Below are positions 37,648 to 50,111 of a stretch of 64,000 nt of DNA, piece after piece. Source of the DNA: Usnea hakonensis (lineage: Eukaryota > Ascomycota > Lecanoromycetes > Lecanorales > Parmeliaceae); assembly GCA_013423325.1 (NCBI GenBank), contig BLJB01000048.1, positions 1 to 64,000 of the forward strand, in the 5' to 3' direction. Numbering within the stretch: the first letter of the stretch is position 1; every line of letters starts with the position of its first letter. Under the pieces are notes generated by a model. The model was not told the origin of the DNA and ran no database searches. It worked only from the letters and a program-made list of their open reading frames with translations. Position numbers and translations under genes: made by a program.

Positions 37648-38562
37648 ATGGACCCCTACGATCTCCTCTACCCCTCATTCACTCCCCACACCATCCCCAT
37701 CTCCCCAACCATCTCCATCCACGCCCTTACCTCCACCTCCCCGACCTCCAAACCCCCTCTCCTCCTCCTCCACGGCTTCCCCCAAAACCTCCTCATCTGG
37801 CACCTCATAACCCCCTCCCTCCTCTCCACCTACACCCTCATCCTCCTCGATCTCCGCGGCTACGGCAAATCATCCAAACCACCCGGCGGCACAAACCACA
37901 CCGCCTACTCGAAAACAGTGATGGCGCGCGATTGCGCAGTCGTCATGTCGACGCTAGGGTATGAGAGGTTTTCCGTGTGTGCGCATGATCGGGGCGCGAG
38001 GGTGGCGCATAAGTTGTGTGTGGAGTATCCGGAGAGGGTGAGGAGGGCTATGTTTTTGGATATAGCGCCGACGTTGGCTATGTATGAGAAGACGGATATG
38101 GCATTTGCGAGGGCGTATTGGCATTGGTTTTTCATGATTCAGCCGGCGCCGTTGCCGGAACGGTTGATGGTGAGGGATGCGAGGGTGTGGATTGAAAACA
38201 CGATGGGGAGGGTTGGGTTGGAGCGCTTTAGAGGGGAGTGTGTGGAGAGTTATGTGGCGCAGATTGGGGACGAGGAGACGGTACATGGTATGTGTGAGGA
38301 TTACCGGGCTGGTGCGGGGGTGGATTTGGAGGAGGCGAGGGATGATATTGGGGCGGGGAGGAAAATTGAGTGTCCGTTGAGGGTGCTATGGGGGAGGCAA
38401 GGGGTGATTGAGATGCAATTCGATGCATTGGGGGAGTGGCAGAAGGTGAGTAAGGAAGGGGTTGTGAGTGGGGAGAGTGTGAATTGCGGGCATTATATTC
38501 CGGAAGAATCGCCGGAAGTGCTGGCGAGACAAATCAGAGATTTCTTCGTGTCGGAGTCTTGA
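37648..38562 (+). CDS. alpha/beta hydrolase, haloacetate (fluoroacetate) dehalogenase-like
   Basis: An intronless gene of 304 residues from the ATG at 37648. It is closely patterned on fluoroacetate dehalogenase: oxyanion-hole motif HGFPQNLLIW (near 42-51), DLRGYGKSSKP, the nucleophile Asp in AHDRGAR (D114, followed by the two Arg that bind the carboxylate), LDIAPT with Asp138, the ARAYWHWFF halide-pocket block, QPAPLPERLM, and the catalytic His in NCGHYIPEESPE (about H282). In known enzymes these hydrolyse haloacetates to glycolate; epoxide hydrolases share the fold but use a Tyr pair. All key residues are present, so activity is plausible, although the natural substrate in fungi is not established. 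Codons end in C to about 37930 and in G/T thereafter. Confidence 0.9.
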   Translation: MDPYDLLYPSFTPHTIPISPTISIHALTSTSPTSKPPLLLLHGFPQNLLIWHLITPSLLSTYTLILLDLRGYGKSSKPPGGTNHTAYSKTVMARDCAVVMSTLGYERFSVCAHDRGARVAHKLCVEYPERVRRAMFLDIAPTLAMYEKTDMAFARAYWHWFFMIQPAPLPERLMVRDARVWIENTMGRVGLERFRGECVESYVAQIGDEETVHGMCEDYRAGAGVDLEEARDDIGAGRKIECPLRVLWGRQGVIEMQFDALGEWQKVSKEGVVSGESVNCGHYIPEESPEVLARQIRDFFVSES

Positions 38563-40463
38563 TATGCGTTTTTTGTTAGAGATCAATGGGTCTGCAAATT
38601 GGTATGGATGCATTTGAAACGCAGAGGTCAATGGAGAAAGACCGAGGTGGAGGTCCCTCGTACCGGGATAACATGTCGATTGAAAGCCTTCTTGGAAAAT
38701 CACCGCTCCTCCATTACGTCGACAGCCAGCACTCTTCATCGGAGCACATCTCCGAGGCATTGCCTATAGTAGCATTTTTGAAGCAAGTGACAAATGCGAA
38801 AGCGTTCCCAATTGTATTTCATTAGGCTCGTGCACCGTCACGCGTCTTCACGCATCCAAGAGCCGAGTCGGTACGGGATACTGGTCCCACATCTTTCAAT
38901 GCGATGAAAAGTATCTGAACAAATGCAGGTCTCACAATAGCTTTGGAAATCCCTGCGCGAGGGGCAACTAGTGCATCTTTCATAAAGTCGACAACAAGAT
39001 ATGGTCAATGTCGTTACCCTGATAAGAAGTCAAGCATGCGGATTAGAAGAGAGTCGACTGATTCGAGCTGCTGGGAATCGGTCAGGAAGTCTAGGTTACT
39101 GATCAGAGTAAAGACTTGGCGAAGCGGTTCAATGGCGAAGGAAGCGCATAATAAACTTTTTCGGTATCTTGAATCTCGATGCAGAGCCCGAGAAAAGTGT
39201 CGAATTAGAAGCTGAATCCACGTGTGATAGGGACGAAAGGATAAAATTGTGCGAGACTTGCAGGTAAGACTTTCAGACGGCTGAAACGCCTCGACGGGCA
39301 TATGGCAGCCGCTCAAGTGCTATGTTGTTGGTCTTCCATATTCGTGTTGGGAACGAGGAGGGGATTCGGGTCTTTTATCATCTGGACCCAGATTGGCTTT
39401 CATTAGCTGGGAGCTGGATTTATTGACAAACTGCTGCAGTCCTGAAGAGGAAATGCAGGCGCATCCATAGCGCCAGCGAAAAGAAGTACGGACCATTATT
39501 GTATCAATAGATCATGTGCCACATTGCAGGGACCACGGTCCACGGGAACTCGGGAGCTGGACTTAGTGTTGGAGGGTCCACGCCGCATACTCTACCGTCG
39601 CCGCATTACTTTTTCCTCATTATTACTTATTGATTTTGCATATTCGGCCGACGGCCACCGAGGTTGGGTCGGTAACTGCATCAAACAAGGGTTGCGCAAT
39701 CGTCGATCATTCGAAAATATGACATCGATGACGCTTCTCGATCAAATGCTATTGGACAGGAAAATATCCCGAAAGATGCATCGCTGTCGTTGAACGAAGT
39801 GCAGCTGTGCCACCATGCCGAAGAAATAAAATGTCTGGCTGAGCTGGTGGGGGGGGAGTCCAGATCTCGGGGATGAAGCTTGCATGGGTGCTGCAATGCA
39901 CTAAGACGAAAAGAGCCCCCATTCTTCTGAATCAGGTTAATTGTGTGAAAGAGGGGACCCTTAGCTCGAAAACACTAGCAAAACAATTGACCATTCACAG
40001 CAGCCGGATTGAAATGCTTGTCTCTTTTCTCCTAGGATTTCTATTCAAAGAGGCATGGTGGGATGCATCAATTTTTAAAACAATGCAAAGAGGTTAGAAG
40101 AGGTTAGAAGATAATCGGTCTTGTCTTTTTCCGACGTGCCAAGCACTAGTAGATCTTTGCCGGAAGAGCTGTGCAATGACGCCTCACAAACACATGAAAA
40201 AGTGTAACATTACAGTGGCATTCAGGTGCTGAAGTGGTGTAGTAATAAAGTGACCGAAGACGCCAGATATTATTCTCTATTATTGTCATATGTCATGGCG
40301 TAAGTTGTCACACTGTCGCCGGTAGCCGTCGTCTTCTCCTCGGATCTAGTTTTTTCATTTATTCAACGTCTTCTCGTCGTATTACCTTGTCGCCCCCAAT
40401 CCATCCGCATCATCCCGTCTTCAAATCATCACCCGCCGCAGGCCATGTCTGAAATTCCCTGAC
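38563..40463. other. 1.9 kb gene-poor region
   Basis: No recognisable gene. Short frames on both strands do not form a protein family match. A short tandem of AGAGGTTAGA-type units occurs at about 40087-40110. The right end should contain the promoter of the gene at 40464. Confidence 0.4.
40445..40462 (+). promoter_or_regulatory. five-codon upstream ORF
   Basis: ATG TCT GAA ATT CCC TGA ends one base before the ATG of the main frame at 40464. If transcription starts further upstream, this mini-ORF would be met first and could reduce or tune initiation on the main start. Transcript start is not known. Confidence 0.45.
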
Positions 40464-42860
40464 ATGCCTACTAGATCAAGATCCTGTTCCTCGTTGCGAC
40501 AAAGTTCAATCGAAAGGGCCAACAGACTCTCCAAAAACATGCCTACCAGCAACGCACCACCCGCTCCGTCTACCTCTCCATTCACTGCAAATCGACGCGT
40601 GGCCAAGTTGAACCTATACCTCCAGCGATCGACCAAAACCTCAACGGAACAGTTGTATCGCGGTTCTGATGGGAGCTCCTTATCTCCCACCACCTCTAAA
40701 TTTGCCGTCATCAAGAGGTGGGATGGAAATCGAAGGATGACTGCCAAATGGGACTCTTTGCGCAGAGTGAGCAGCACAGGACAGCATCGAATGAGACCCA
40801 TCGACTAACCGCCTCTAGGATCCTGAGCTTTGGCTTTCCAACGGGGACTGTCTGGTCCACTTCAACGAACGAGGCCACTCTAAGCGTGGTCCTTCCCTGA
40901 AACTCAGCTTTGCCGAAATCGAGTCCAGCCACTGTCTACCCCTCCTTGAGCGGTGCTATTCTAGATTTGTTCCAGGGACACCACCTGCATCGTCATCAGA
41001 CTCCGACAAACTCTCGGGTGCCTCGGACGAGTCCCAACTCGGACCAGCACTTCCAGAACATGAACTCTACATACCAGCACCTACACACTTGAGCAGGGAG
41101 GAAGCTTTCCAGTACCATCTGGCAACGCGTAACTTCTTCGCGTGGATGTATGGAAAACCTCTGGTTGGTGGACGGCTTGCGGAAGCTATGCTTGCCCTTC
41201 TAGGCCGAATGCAAGAATTCAGGTCTACCAATGAAGATGACAATCGCTATGACATCCTCGAATACATTGACAGCCAGGGGTACACGGATTTCCGTGATTG
41301 TCCCGATCACGCTCTGGCCACCCTGCAATTCGCCGAGACACTGCAGGACCGTGACTTGTGGACCGATGCATTTGTACATTGCGCAGGCATGTGGGAGCAG
41401 CTGGATGAGAGTGCAGAATTTGAGGTAAGTTAATGAGCGTTCGTGAAGTCCTCCATCCATACGCTTACATTGATACCTAGCACATATCACGTACGTCCCA
41501 GGCTCTCATGTCGAGATCCCATCTAGAGATGGATCTACGACTGGAACGTGCTGGGGTGTCCTTGAGCAACTTCTTGGAGAATGATCTTAGTGGCTCTGTT
41601 GGACTAGGGAAGGAAGCTCTGTCTCATCTAGAGCGTTTCAGATCGTTCTTGTACACATTCTACGTGGGGCAGCATGGTTACTGGCCCCCAACGCCTTTGG
41701 ATTGCAGTAGTCGTGCTCTCCCAAAAGATGTCTACCGCTCGATGTATTTCGACTTTCGGGATCTGTACGAATACCTGCGCGACCCGACTTCGGGAGCATC
41801 GATCCAAGACAACAAGCCAGTCGACGGAGGGATTTGTGTCTACCAGAACGTCATGGCCTTTGACAAAAAGCGCAAATATACTTCGCTCCCACATCCGCTC
41901 CCTTTAGTTCCCAAGGGTCCAATGTCCATCAACAATCGTTCCACATTTGGCAAGATTTTTGGTAGTAAGCGAGCCAACACCGAAAGGCGGCTTGCAGCTT
42001 CCGATGCTCTCTGCATGGCATCCAATTCTCACGATGATGGTGTCATGAATTGTGGCCTCGTTCATGAGTATCTACGCTTTGAGAACCAGTGGACCATGTC
42101 GGAGCAGTCATCAATTTCCGGCGCGGATGCGCGGAAAGTCCGCTGGATTTTGGTCTACGCAGTCCTACAGATTCTCATTTCGGTCACCCGCGCGCCAAAA
42201 GAAGTGAAGGATACAGAGGGCATTTCATACCCCTTGTGCTGTCAAATTGGCGGCACGCCGCCCTGGCAAACCGGCGACTCGAGAACGGCGAGGCCAGCAT
42301 TGGCACCTATCAAGACTGCTTCGCTAAGGGAGAGGCTTTTAGCGCTCGGACCTGATATGGACATATTGTCTGCCAAGCCCGCCCCTCTGGTGGTGCCGCA
42401 AAAGAGCAACAAGAGGTTCTCCTGGACTTCGTCTCCCCCACGAAAATTCTCCGTTATCCACGACATATCTCTCCAAGCACCCAAACCAATCAGAACAGCG
42501 TCATGGGAGATTCTCAACCAGAAGTTTGGTGACGTTAGTCCTATAGATTGCACCAGCAGCCCGGTACAACAAGGTGATGTGAGTCCTCTTCGACAAAATG
42601 GCAGCCAACATTCAAACCCGACCACTCCGTCAACAAGCGACAACGGATCCGGCCAGGGAGAGTGGAGCGCAAACTCCAGCGACGACGAAATGGATCATTA
42701 CAGCGTCAACGGTAGTGATAGCAACTACGGGGACGATGAGGATGAGGAAATCCCTTCTACGGCAAAGTCTTCCAAGACCCCATCCACCAAACGCGTCTCC
42801 TTTGGAAGCTTTCGACCGGATAGTTGCAATCCGGAGGTTGATCGATATATTGACGCTTGA
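40464..42860 (+). CDS. conserved Pezizomycotina protein (DUF8004-like)
   Basis: Three exons, 40464-40766, 40819-41424 and 41481-42860, give 762 residues. The N-terminus is basic and Ser-rich. The centre (about 100-540) is a folded region with motifs such as DPELWLSNGDCLVHF, QYHLATRNFFAWMYGKPLVG, DILEYIDSQGYTDFRDCPDHAL, ARVGHMW-like FVHCAGMWEQL, WPPTPLDCSSRALPKDVY and WILVYAVLQILISVTRAPKEV. This layout recurs in many filamentous ascomycetes, in proteins I believe are grouped as DUF8004; the number is from memory. The C-terminus is acidic and Ser-rich (EWSANSSDDEMDHYSVNGSDS). No enzyme motif is visible, and no function is known. A five-codon uORF precedes the start. Confidence 0.85.
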
Positions 42861-43865
42861 GGCAGATCAATCACGATCTCTTGTTTGATAGCCATGGTGT
42901 TCACGGTTGGGGTTTCACAGGCCAAGGTGCCTTTTGTCTGTCCTTGAGTTCCTTATCATGATATCCCACACAGCGTCAATCTTTTAGTACTAGGTACATA
43001 TTGGTGATCTTAGTCGGATTTATCTCACGAATGTTACCAGTTTCGTTTTCGTTGCTCAGCCATTTCTTAGTGCTCGATCGACGAGCAGCTACCATACTTA
43101 CTACTCGACGGTATTCATCCTCTAAGTATCTCAACGATCAAGTCCATTAAACACAGAACAACTTTCTATCCCCTCCCATACCTTAGCCTTCATTCTCCCC
43201 GACTGCCTCACCTCCTCACCTCCAACACCATACCCTCCCAACTTAAAAGACCCCTCACCCGCCTTCCCCATAAGCCCTCCCTATCCCAAACCCAGCTAGC
43301 TACCCTCTTCCTCAGAGCCCCCTTCCCCTTCCCATCCCTCCCATCCCTCCCTCCCTTCCATCCCCTTCCCCTTCACCCCTCTCAGTACCTTTTTCCATTG
43401 CAAGGATCTGCGGAGGTTGAGATGGTGTGGGCTTTTTCAGAAGCTAGATGGGATGGGATGGGATGGGAGGGGGATATATGGATGGGAGGGGGAGGGAGGG
43501 TGTGTGTACGGGGATGCGGTGTGTGTTGGGGGGGGGGAGGGGGGGAGGGGTCTATCCCGCTCGGTCGCCTTCGCAATGCACACAGGAAGTAAGTTACTAA
43601 GATACCTTGCAATATATGTTTAACTTGCGTGGCTTGGTGGGTGCGTGAGTGGAAGTGTGGGTTTGGGTTGGGAGATGTAGAAGATAAGATATCGATCGAG
43701 ACGGGCAGTTGCAGATGAATACAGATTTTGCTTGAATTGTCGATGGTTATGAGAAATGGTATGGAGCAAGGTCTTGTCTAAATGATCTATTTGATGACAA
43801 GACGCTCTATCACCCGCGAGGGTAGATTACTACTCTACACGAAAGCTTTCCGGCTATGGCCCCAT
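42861..43865. other. convergent intergenic region with C-rich to G-rich switch
   Basis: Between two convergent 3' ends. The plus strand is C/T-rich from about 43150 to 43395 and G-rich from about 43420 to 43560, including GGGAT repeats and G-runs that could form quadruplexes. Open frames here are compositional. No gene recognised. Confidence 0.5.
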
Positions 43866-45672
43866 TCAGCCGACCTTATAAGGCTCTGGTGCGGGGGCAC
43901 TACAACCGACTACCAGGGTGTTCATCTGATTGGGCTCTTCTGCGTTTGGAGCGTGGGTCTCAGCCATTTTTTCTTTCTGCACTTCCTCACCCACGCCTTG
44001 AGGCTCCTGCATCTCCCCAATTTGCAGGACAGTCGGTTGCGAATTCGCTGCGTCTATGGCTGCTTTCTCAATCTCGGCTTTCTCCTTTCGGTCTCTTTTG
44101 TCCTTCTTCTGTTTGCGCCATCCAGGCCCGTATTTCATCAACAGCCACAGGCTCGGGCTCAAGGCTATCCAGAGGAGAGAAGCAAAGGTATAAGCCCAGC
44201 CAATACCCATTCGGTCTATCATTGGTAGGACGACAGCCGTTGACCCTGCTCCAAGTAGACAGCGGAACAGATTATTTGCTGCGGTCGCTGATGCCGCATT
44301 CCCGGGGTTGATGTCGACCATCAAGATTTGCATAACTTGAAATGCAGCCATGGTGCCGTAGCCGAATACAAATAACAGAATTAGGGGACCGGACAGGTTT
44401 GTCCTATATTCCAGAGTCCAACCATAGGCAATACAACCGGCGTTGCCAAGGTATAGCAAGGGCAGAGCAACTTCAAGGCGCGCCCTCTCAAGTGGGAAAT
44501 TAGTGAGATCTTGGAGGCGATTCCGGGTCAACGGGAACCCATGTCTCTTGGCGTATCTTCTATAGTTCCAGTCAATAGCTTTTCCTGTGGTGAACGCCGA
44601 AATCAAACTACCGGCACCGAAAGGGATGTAAACCAGACCCAACTCCAATTCGTTGAATCCGTAGATCTTTCCAAATAAGGAAGGTATGCCTGTCGTTGTT
44701 GCGTAAAGAATTGCAACTAACAAACCACTACAGAAGAGGATGAGCCCAGATTCTTTATCACCAGCTATGACCAGTGTCGACAGTGGATTTGGAATTCTCA
44801 GTTGGTAATTCTTGCGAACAGCTTCTTCCTGGGAAGATTCGACGGGAATCCCTGCTTTGACCCGTTTTCTTTCTCTCATGATGCTTGTCAGTGACTGATT
44901 GAGTTTTGGTGGAGGGACCGAGCCATCTCCTACCACCTTTCTACATGTCTCAGGGAGAAACAATAAGAACAGTACAAAATAGGTGGCCGAGAAGATGAGG
45001 AGAAACCAAAAGATCCACCACCACCCAGCATACTGGGCAATGATACCACCTAAGATGGGGCCAACAAGAGGGCCGAGGATTGTGGGGACCGAGGTGTACC
45101 CAACATAGACTCCTCTTTCCGCACTCGTGACAAGGTCGGCAACGACACCGTTGCAAAGAGCAACGGTCCCACTACTACCAGCACTCTGGAGACACCGTAG
45201 CACCAAAAGCGCGGCGTAATTCCTCTGCAGAGCTAGCCCAATATTTGCCGCAATATATACTATGAAGCAGTATATATACGCTGGTCTTCTGCCAGCACCG
45301 TCGGAGAAACCAGCAATCATCATTGGAGCCAGTCCTTGCAAAATCTATACATCCATCAGCATTCATCACGTGCGATTCGAACGGCAAAATTCATACCAAA
45401 AAGGTAGTCACTGTGAGATTGATCTTCGAGCTGCTGACATGGAGGTCTCCAGATATTTGATTTAGTGCTGGGAGGTATATGGTGGTTGACATGGGAGAGA
45501 AGACAGCTCCTAGGGCGGAGGAGAGGACTATGGCCTTCTTCTGGGGAACCGTGAAGACAGAGTATGCCTCATCCGAGGCAGCGGGCTGCTCGCTGATGGG
45601 TTCTGCGGTGGATTCCATCTCTGGTGCTCGCTCTGATGTAAGTGTCTGGTGGTTTGGCGTTGGCTGAGCCAT
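43866..45672 (-). CDS. MFS transporter, DHA1-like 12-TM
   Basis: Two exons, 45672-45397 and 45344-43866 (52 bp intron, phase 0), give 584 residues. An N-terminal cytosolic region of about 45 residues precedes TM1 (AIVLSSALGAVFSPMSTTIYLPAL). Motif A GFSDGAGRRP follows TM2, and RCLQSAGSSGTVALCNGVVADL and the motif C region SVPTILGPLVGPILGG mark TM4 and TM5. The long central loop carries basic stretches, and the C-terminus is a charged tail (KQKKDKRDRKEKAEIEKA). The layout is that of fungal DHA1 multidrug/H+ antiporters (Flr1/Mdr type). The substrate is unknown. There are no catalytic neighbours that would tie it to a cluster. Confidence 0.93.
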
Positions 45673-47093
45673 CGTGCTTTGTTCTTCCTTCTGGATCGTT
45701 GGCTTCCGCTGACAAGGACAAATTTCGCACGACAAGAGGACCAGGAAAAGTCACATTCAAAAAGAGGTCGAATTTGGAGGATACGAGGGCCATTATTTAT
45801 GGTAGTCGCTGAAATGGACGATGCGAGCAGGGTTCGCCGTCTTATAATGGAACAAAAGCAGCTAGTGGAGTTTGGACTTAAGTTAAGTTATCTCCACCCG
45901 GCAGCAGCCCTGCAGTGGTCTTAGCAAGAGAAAAAGTCCTTTGAATAAGGTACCTTGCAGTCAGACCCTTTTTGTCTTTCGAAAAATCCTCAGCAGTCCG
46001 CGAGGACATATATGGATTAGCTGAACCAAGCAACATCAGCGGAAGGCAACAAATGGATTGGGCGTCCTCGCCCTATCAAGTAGCAGACTTTGGGCAAAAT
46101 GAGTAGAGTGGGGTTGGCGCGAAGTGATACAGCGTCCCTCAGGATTTCTCACTTTGACTTATCAACATGGACTATTTGTACATCTCAGATGGAAGAAAGA
46201 GGCATATCTCCAGTTGACGTTGAAGTAATGTTGCCGCTTTAGGGTCACGGGACTTATGCAGCTAAAATCCATTGGCTGTGAGTCTTGACCTCCCAATACC
46301 TTAGACACTATTTTATTTTAGAAGACAAGGTAGAAAGTTGCCATTCCCTACCCACAACAACAGTGTAGATTCGGACAAAGTTCTTTGTCCATTGAAGAGT
46401 ATCAGGCGGGAGATGCCAGCTGCTCCAGTATTGTTTATCCCCTACGAGAATAACATCGGAGCTATTCTAGGAAGCCAGTTCCAGCTGGGCCCTTCTGGTT
46501 AGACAAGAACCTGACGGTAACGTTTACCTGGTCGACTCTCTCAATCACTAAACCTCGAGGCCAAAGCATACACGCTTGGCGGACTTTCAAATTCGCAACG
46601 CAAGGCTACGAAAAAGCTCAGACAAAGACTCTGCTTTATTGACTAAGCCGGGAAGAAGTTCGTTGTATATCGATTTGACGCCGAGTCGCAAGACAGTAGG
46701 ACAAAGCACCAGCGTTCCATGCTTCAGGCCCCAGCAGCACATAGCAGCCATAAGAGACCATCGAGGTCGAGCGTGGCTCAGCTACATAGATCTGCCAAGA
46801 CGGAACGGGCTGGCGAGACTGAGACTGGAAAACCCGAGCATAATTGTGATCGTGAAGCAGACATAGATAGCACTCTTCAATGGACCAATCGCGTTACGAG
46901 CAGTCTATACCTCCTAAAACTCGCTTGCCCACGTGGGTATCCAAAAATACCGGCTATCCTACCAAAAGATGATTTTTACAAAACTTAGCGATACCTGATC
47001 ATTCCAGAAAGACGAATGCAACGCGCCCTAAGGCGCAAAAAACAGGACTGAGTAACTCCACACGAAAAAAGCAATCGAACACGCAAGCGAATC
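45673..47093. other. intergenic
   Basis: The upstream region of the MFS gene and the 3' flank of the secreted beta-propeller gene. Two overlapping plus-strand frames at 46576-46988 have no recognisable relatives. Confidence 0.35.
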
Positions 47094-48077
47094 CTACGCG
47101 CAAGCGAACCCTCCACCCAAAACGACAGAACTCAACCCGTCAACAGCAACAAGCTGTCCGAATATCTCTGCACTTCCGTAATTAACCACATACAACACTC
47201 CCGCCTCAAACCCCCGCCCGAACCTCGCTGAAGTCGGCTGCAAAAATGGAGTCGTCCCGCCCGTTATATTCGACTGTGTGCCCCCTCTCGTGACCGTGAG
47301 AACCATGTCCGTATGCGTCGCGATCCACGAGTTGCCCTCACAATCCAAGTCGAAATCGTCATACGTTCCCGCTGACGCCTCCAATCGGGCCAAGATCTGC
47401 ACATCCCCCTCCGCGGCGCCCTCGCCATTGACCGGCACACGCCCGAAGAGTCCTTGGGCCGAATTAGTGAAGTATAACTCGCCTCCGCTCATGCGCAGGC
47501 CGTTGATGCCGAAAGGTGAAGCGGTGTCGGGGGTGAAGTCGTCGTTCTGGATCGCGATGCTGTAGGCGCCCGTGGAAACGTCGACCTTGTACACGGCGCC
47601 GATAATGGAATCCGCCACAAGGATCGTGCACGAGAAGCCGTTCAGAGCCGCCATGCCGTTCAAGCCCTCTGCGGTCGGGATCTTGGTGATGAGCTTGACC
47701 GTCGGCTCGGTTTGGGTCATGTCGACCTGCCAGATCCCAAACGACCCCGTCGTCGGCACCATGGAGGAGTAGTTACCTGCGGCCACAGCGAAGACGTCCG
47801 GGGAGATTTCAGCGATGCCGAGGACACTATGGACGCCGGGAATTGAAGGAAGCATCGATGGCGATGGAGAAGGGGCGGTGGGGTCGATGTCGTAGAGAAA
47901 TGGTTGGTTGGAGGCTGTGAGGAGGAGATGACCGTTTGAGCGAGGGGCTAGGTTCTCCAACCTGAAGTCGGAGAACTCATAGATGGATCGGACAGTCGGG
48001 GCCGATATTGGAGACGGTGCTGGGCGCGCGAAAACGCTGAAAGGAGCGAGGAGTAGGAGGAGAGGTAGGTTCAGCAT
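47094..48077 (-). CDS. secreted six-bladed beta-propeller protein (SMP-30/gluconolactonase-like)
   Basis: An intronless gene of 327 residues. Residues 1-17 form a signal peptide (MLNLPLLLLLAPFSVFA) with likely cleavage before RPAPSP. The rest has the repeat pattern of TolB-like/SMP-30 propellers: NGHLLLTASNQPFLYDIDP, GIAEISPDVFAVAAGNYS, VDSIIGAVYKVDVSTG-type turns, SPFGINGLRMSGGELYFTNSAQGLFGRVPV and DDFDLDCEGNSWIATH. Fungal secreted members are common near secondary-metabolite or plant-interaction loci, but no reaction is established for this branch, and I do not see enough metal ligands to claim lactonase activity. The coding strand is C-rich at the 5' end and G-rich at the 3' end. Confidence 0.85.
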   Translation of the reverse strand: MLNLPLLLLLAPFSVFARPAPSPISAPTVRSIYEFSDFRLENLAPRSNGHLLLTASNQPFLYDIDPTAPSPSPSMLPSIPGVHSVLGIAEISPDVFAVAAGNYSSMVPTTGSFGIWQVDMTQTEPTVKLITKIPTAEGLNGMAALNGFSCTILVADSIIGAVYKVDVSTGAYSIAIQNDDFTPDTASPFGINGLRMSGGELYFTNSAQGLFGRVPVNGEGAAEGDVQILARLEASAGTYDDFDLDCEGNSWIATHTDMVLTVTRGGTQSNITGGTTPFLQPTSARFGRGFEAGVLYVVNYGSAEIFGQLVAVDGLSSVVLGGGFACA

Positions 48078-50111
48078 GTTTGCAGGTGCTGAAAGTATAT
48101 TTTTGCTTTGTGGTAAGATTAATGGTGATTGATATGATTATCTGGAGTCTAAAATGAGTTGGAATGTGCTAACTGATTTTATAGTAACAGATCAGAGTCT
48201 CGAGGCTTTATATAAACGTCTATCCATTTCCAGTCATGGCGGAAGGGGTGGCGCCGGCTTTGACATGTTGACGTCTTTGACATGTTGACTGTATTCTGGT
48301 TTATAATTCCAAGAATCTCGTCCTTTCCATCGCTCGCCTCGATGGCGAGATTGTAAGGTAAGTTTGTCATGATGGTACGCTTTATGACAATGTGGCTCAA
48401 AAACCGAGGCATTCTCTCGAGCGATTTCCCTCCTCTCGAATTCGAGACTCAGCCACACGGATCATCTTATCATGCTTACCTTACCTAATCTGCCTTGTTG
48501 TGACCAGAATGGTAAAGGAGCCTGCATGGAAGACCGCACGTGGCTTAGGAATAAGCGATATGGTAAGAATTAGCGATGCGGAATCCTCTAAAAGGATCCA
48601 AGGCAGGTGTGTCTGGGCTCATCCGGGGGCCCCACTGCTCTGCCACGGGAGCAGAAGGCAAAATGTCAAACCGAGAAGCTTGACCATAACTACCTATGAG
48701 TCCTATACTGTGACTACTATTCTTCAACCTCGATCAAAAAGGAAATTTTAGACTCTTCATAATACAATCTGCGAGCAATTCTCGGGTTACTGCGCAAGGG
48801 TTTTATGAATATACATAGTACTCAACCGGAGACAGCCGAAAGACTGTATGGGATAGGCCATGTCTCGAGTAGAAATCAAACAAACAAACGAGGGGACATG
48901 CCTCCGTGACATGATCGACTCAGAAAATCTCAATACCTCACAACGTGCTCCTCGGTAGGAAGTAGCAACAGCATACTCAACACCGTTTATCATCGTTAGA
49001 TCGCCAAAATTCCAGTCTAGAGCCGAAAAGTCTTTGAGGAACCGTGGACAGACATAGTTGAAGCGAGTGACCCTTCATATCCGACGCCATTGTCATCCTC
49101 CGAAACGATCGATGAACCGTTCGTGTAGATGAGGAAGATGTTAGATTATCAAGCATCCTCGCCACGAGTCGCTGATTCTATCGGAAGATGTGTCAGGATA
49201 AGCGCTAAGCTGTCAATCGCATGCAGGTACCTCATAGAGTAAAGGTATTCTACTTAGCAACGGCTTTCGCTTAGCGCCCGACTAGCCTTTCGAACGCCCT
49301 TATTGAAACCGTGTATGAAACCATTTAACAACTTTGAACGCTCGAGTTCCTCCATCTATATCTTTTTCAAAACTTCGCGAATTACATCGCTCAGTATACG
49401 CCATTCAACCGTATAAAGTTACCGAACCCGGTCTCTTCAAAACGGATAAGTGAAGCGATATTCAAACCCAGTATTCTCGGCCGTAGCGCCACTTACTCAT
49501 CATACTCTTACTCATTCAAACAGGAAAGCCATTGTCCATCATCTGATCCATTGTCCCACCCATTCTTACCACACCCCTCTGGCATAAAAAGATTCGCCTC
49601 CGATTACCCCCGGAAACGTGTTCCCAAGCGGATTGGATATAATTGATTAGCTTTTAGTCATCTAGAAACTGAAGCCTAAAAGAACGTATTTACACACGAA
49701 ACAGCCAACGGAGAAACCGAAGCCCGTCGCCATCAGTAATATCTGGGGGAAACTATATACTACCGATGAGAGTATAGCGGAAGACAACTGGAAGAAAGTA
49801 CCTGCGTATCTTGGGCTGTGTTCGTCCCCAATGAGGCAGACGCGGTATACAAATTGTGAAGGTGTGATATATCAGTATATGCATATTGATGGTGTATCCG
49901 CGAAGGGGGATATCAGAGGCTAGGATGCGGATTCATCTAGTCGCCTCAATATCAGACTCGACATTCGCTCTGATTAGCTGCGTTGTGGTTATATCGTGTT
50001 AATGGCTTTGAAATTAAATATCGATCTCTGATATGTCTACACTTGGTTCTGTCCGTCCAGAATTTTTGGAAGTATGTTGTACTCATGCTGAAAAACGGGA
50101 CCTTCTTTTTT
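48078..50111. other. 2 kb gene-poor region
   Basis: No recognisable gene. Short frames at 48179-48751 and 48787-49165 are unconvincing on either strand. The first 100 bases should contain the promoter of the secreted protein gene on the minus strand. Confidence 0.4.

Noticed and set aside
46576..46988. Two overlapping plus-strand frames
   Set aside because: Composition is uneven, they overlap each other, and no family is recognised.
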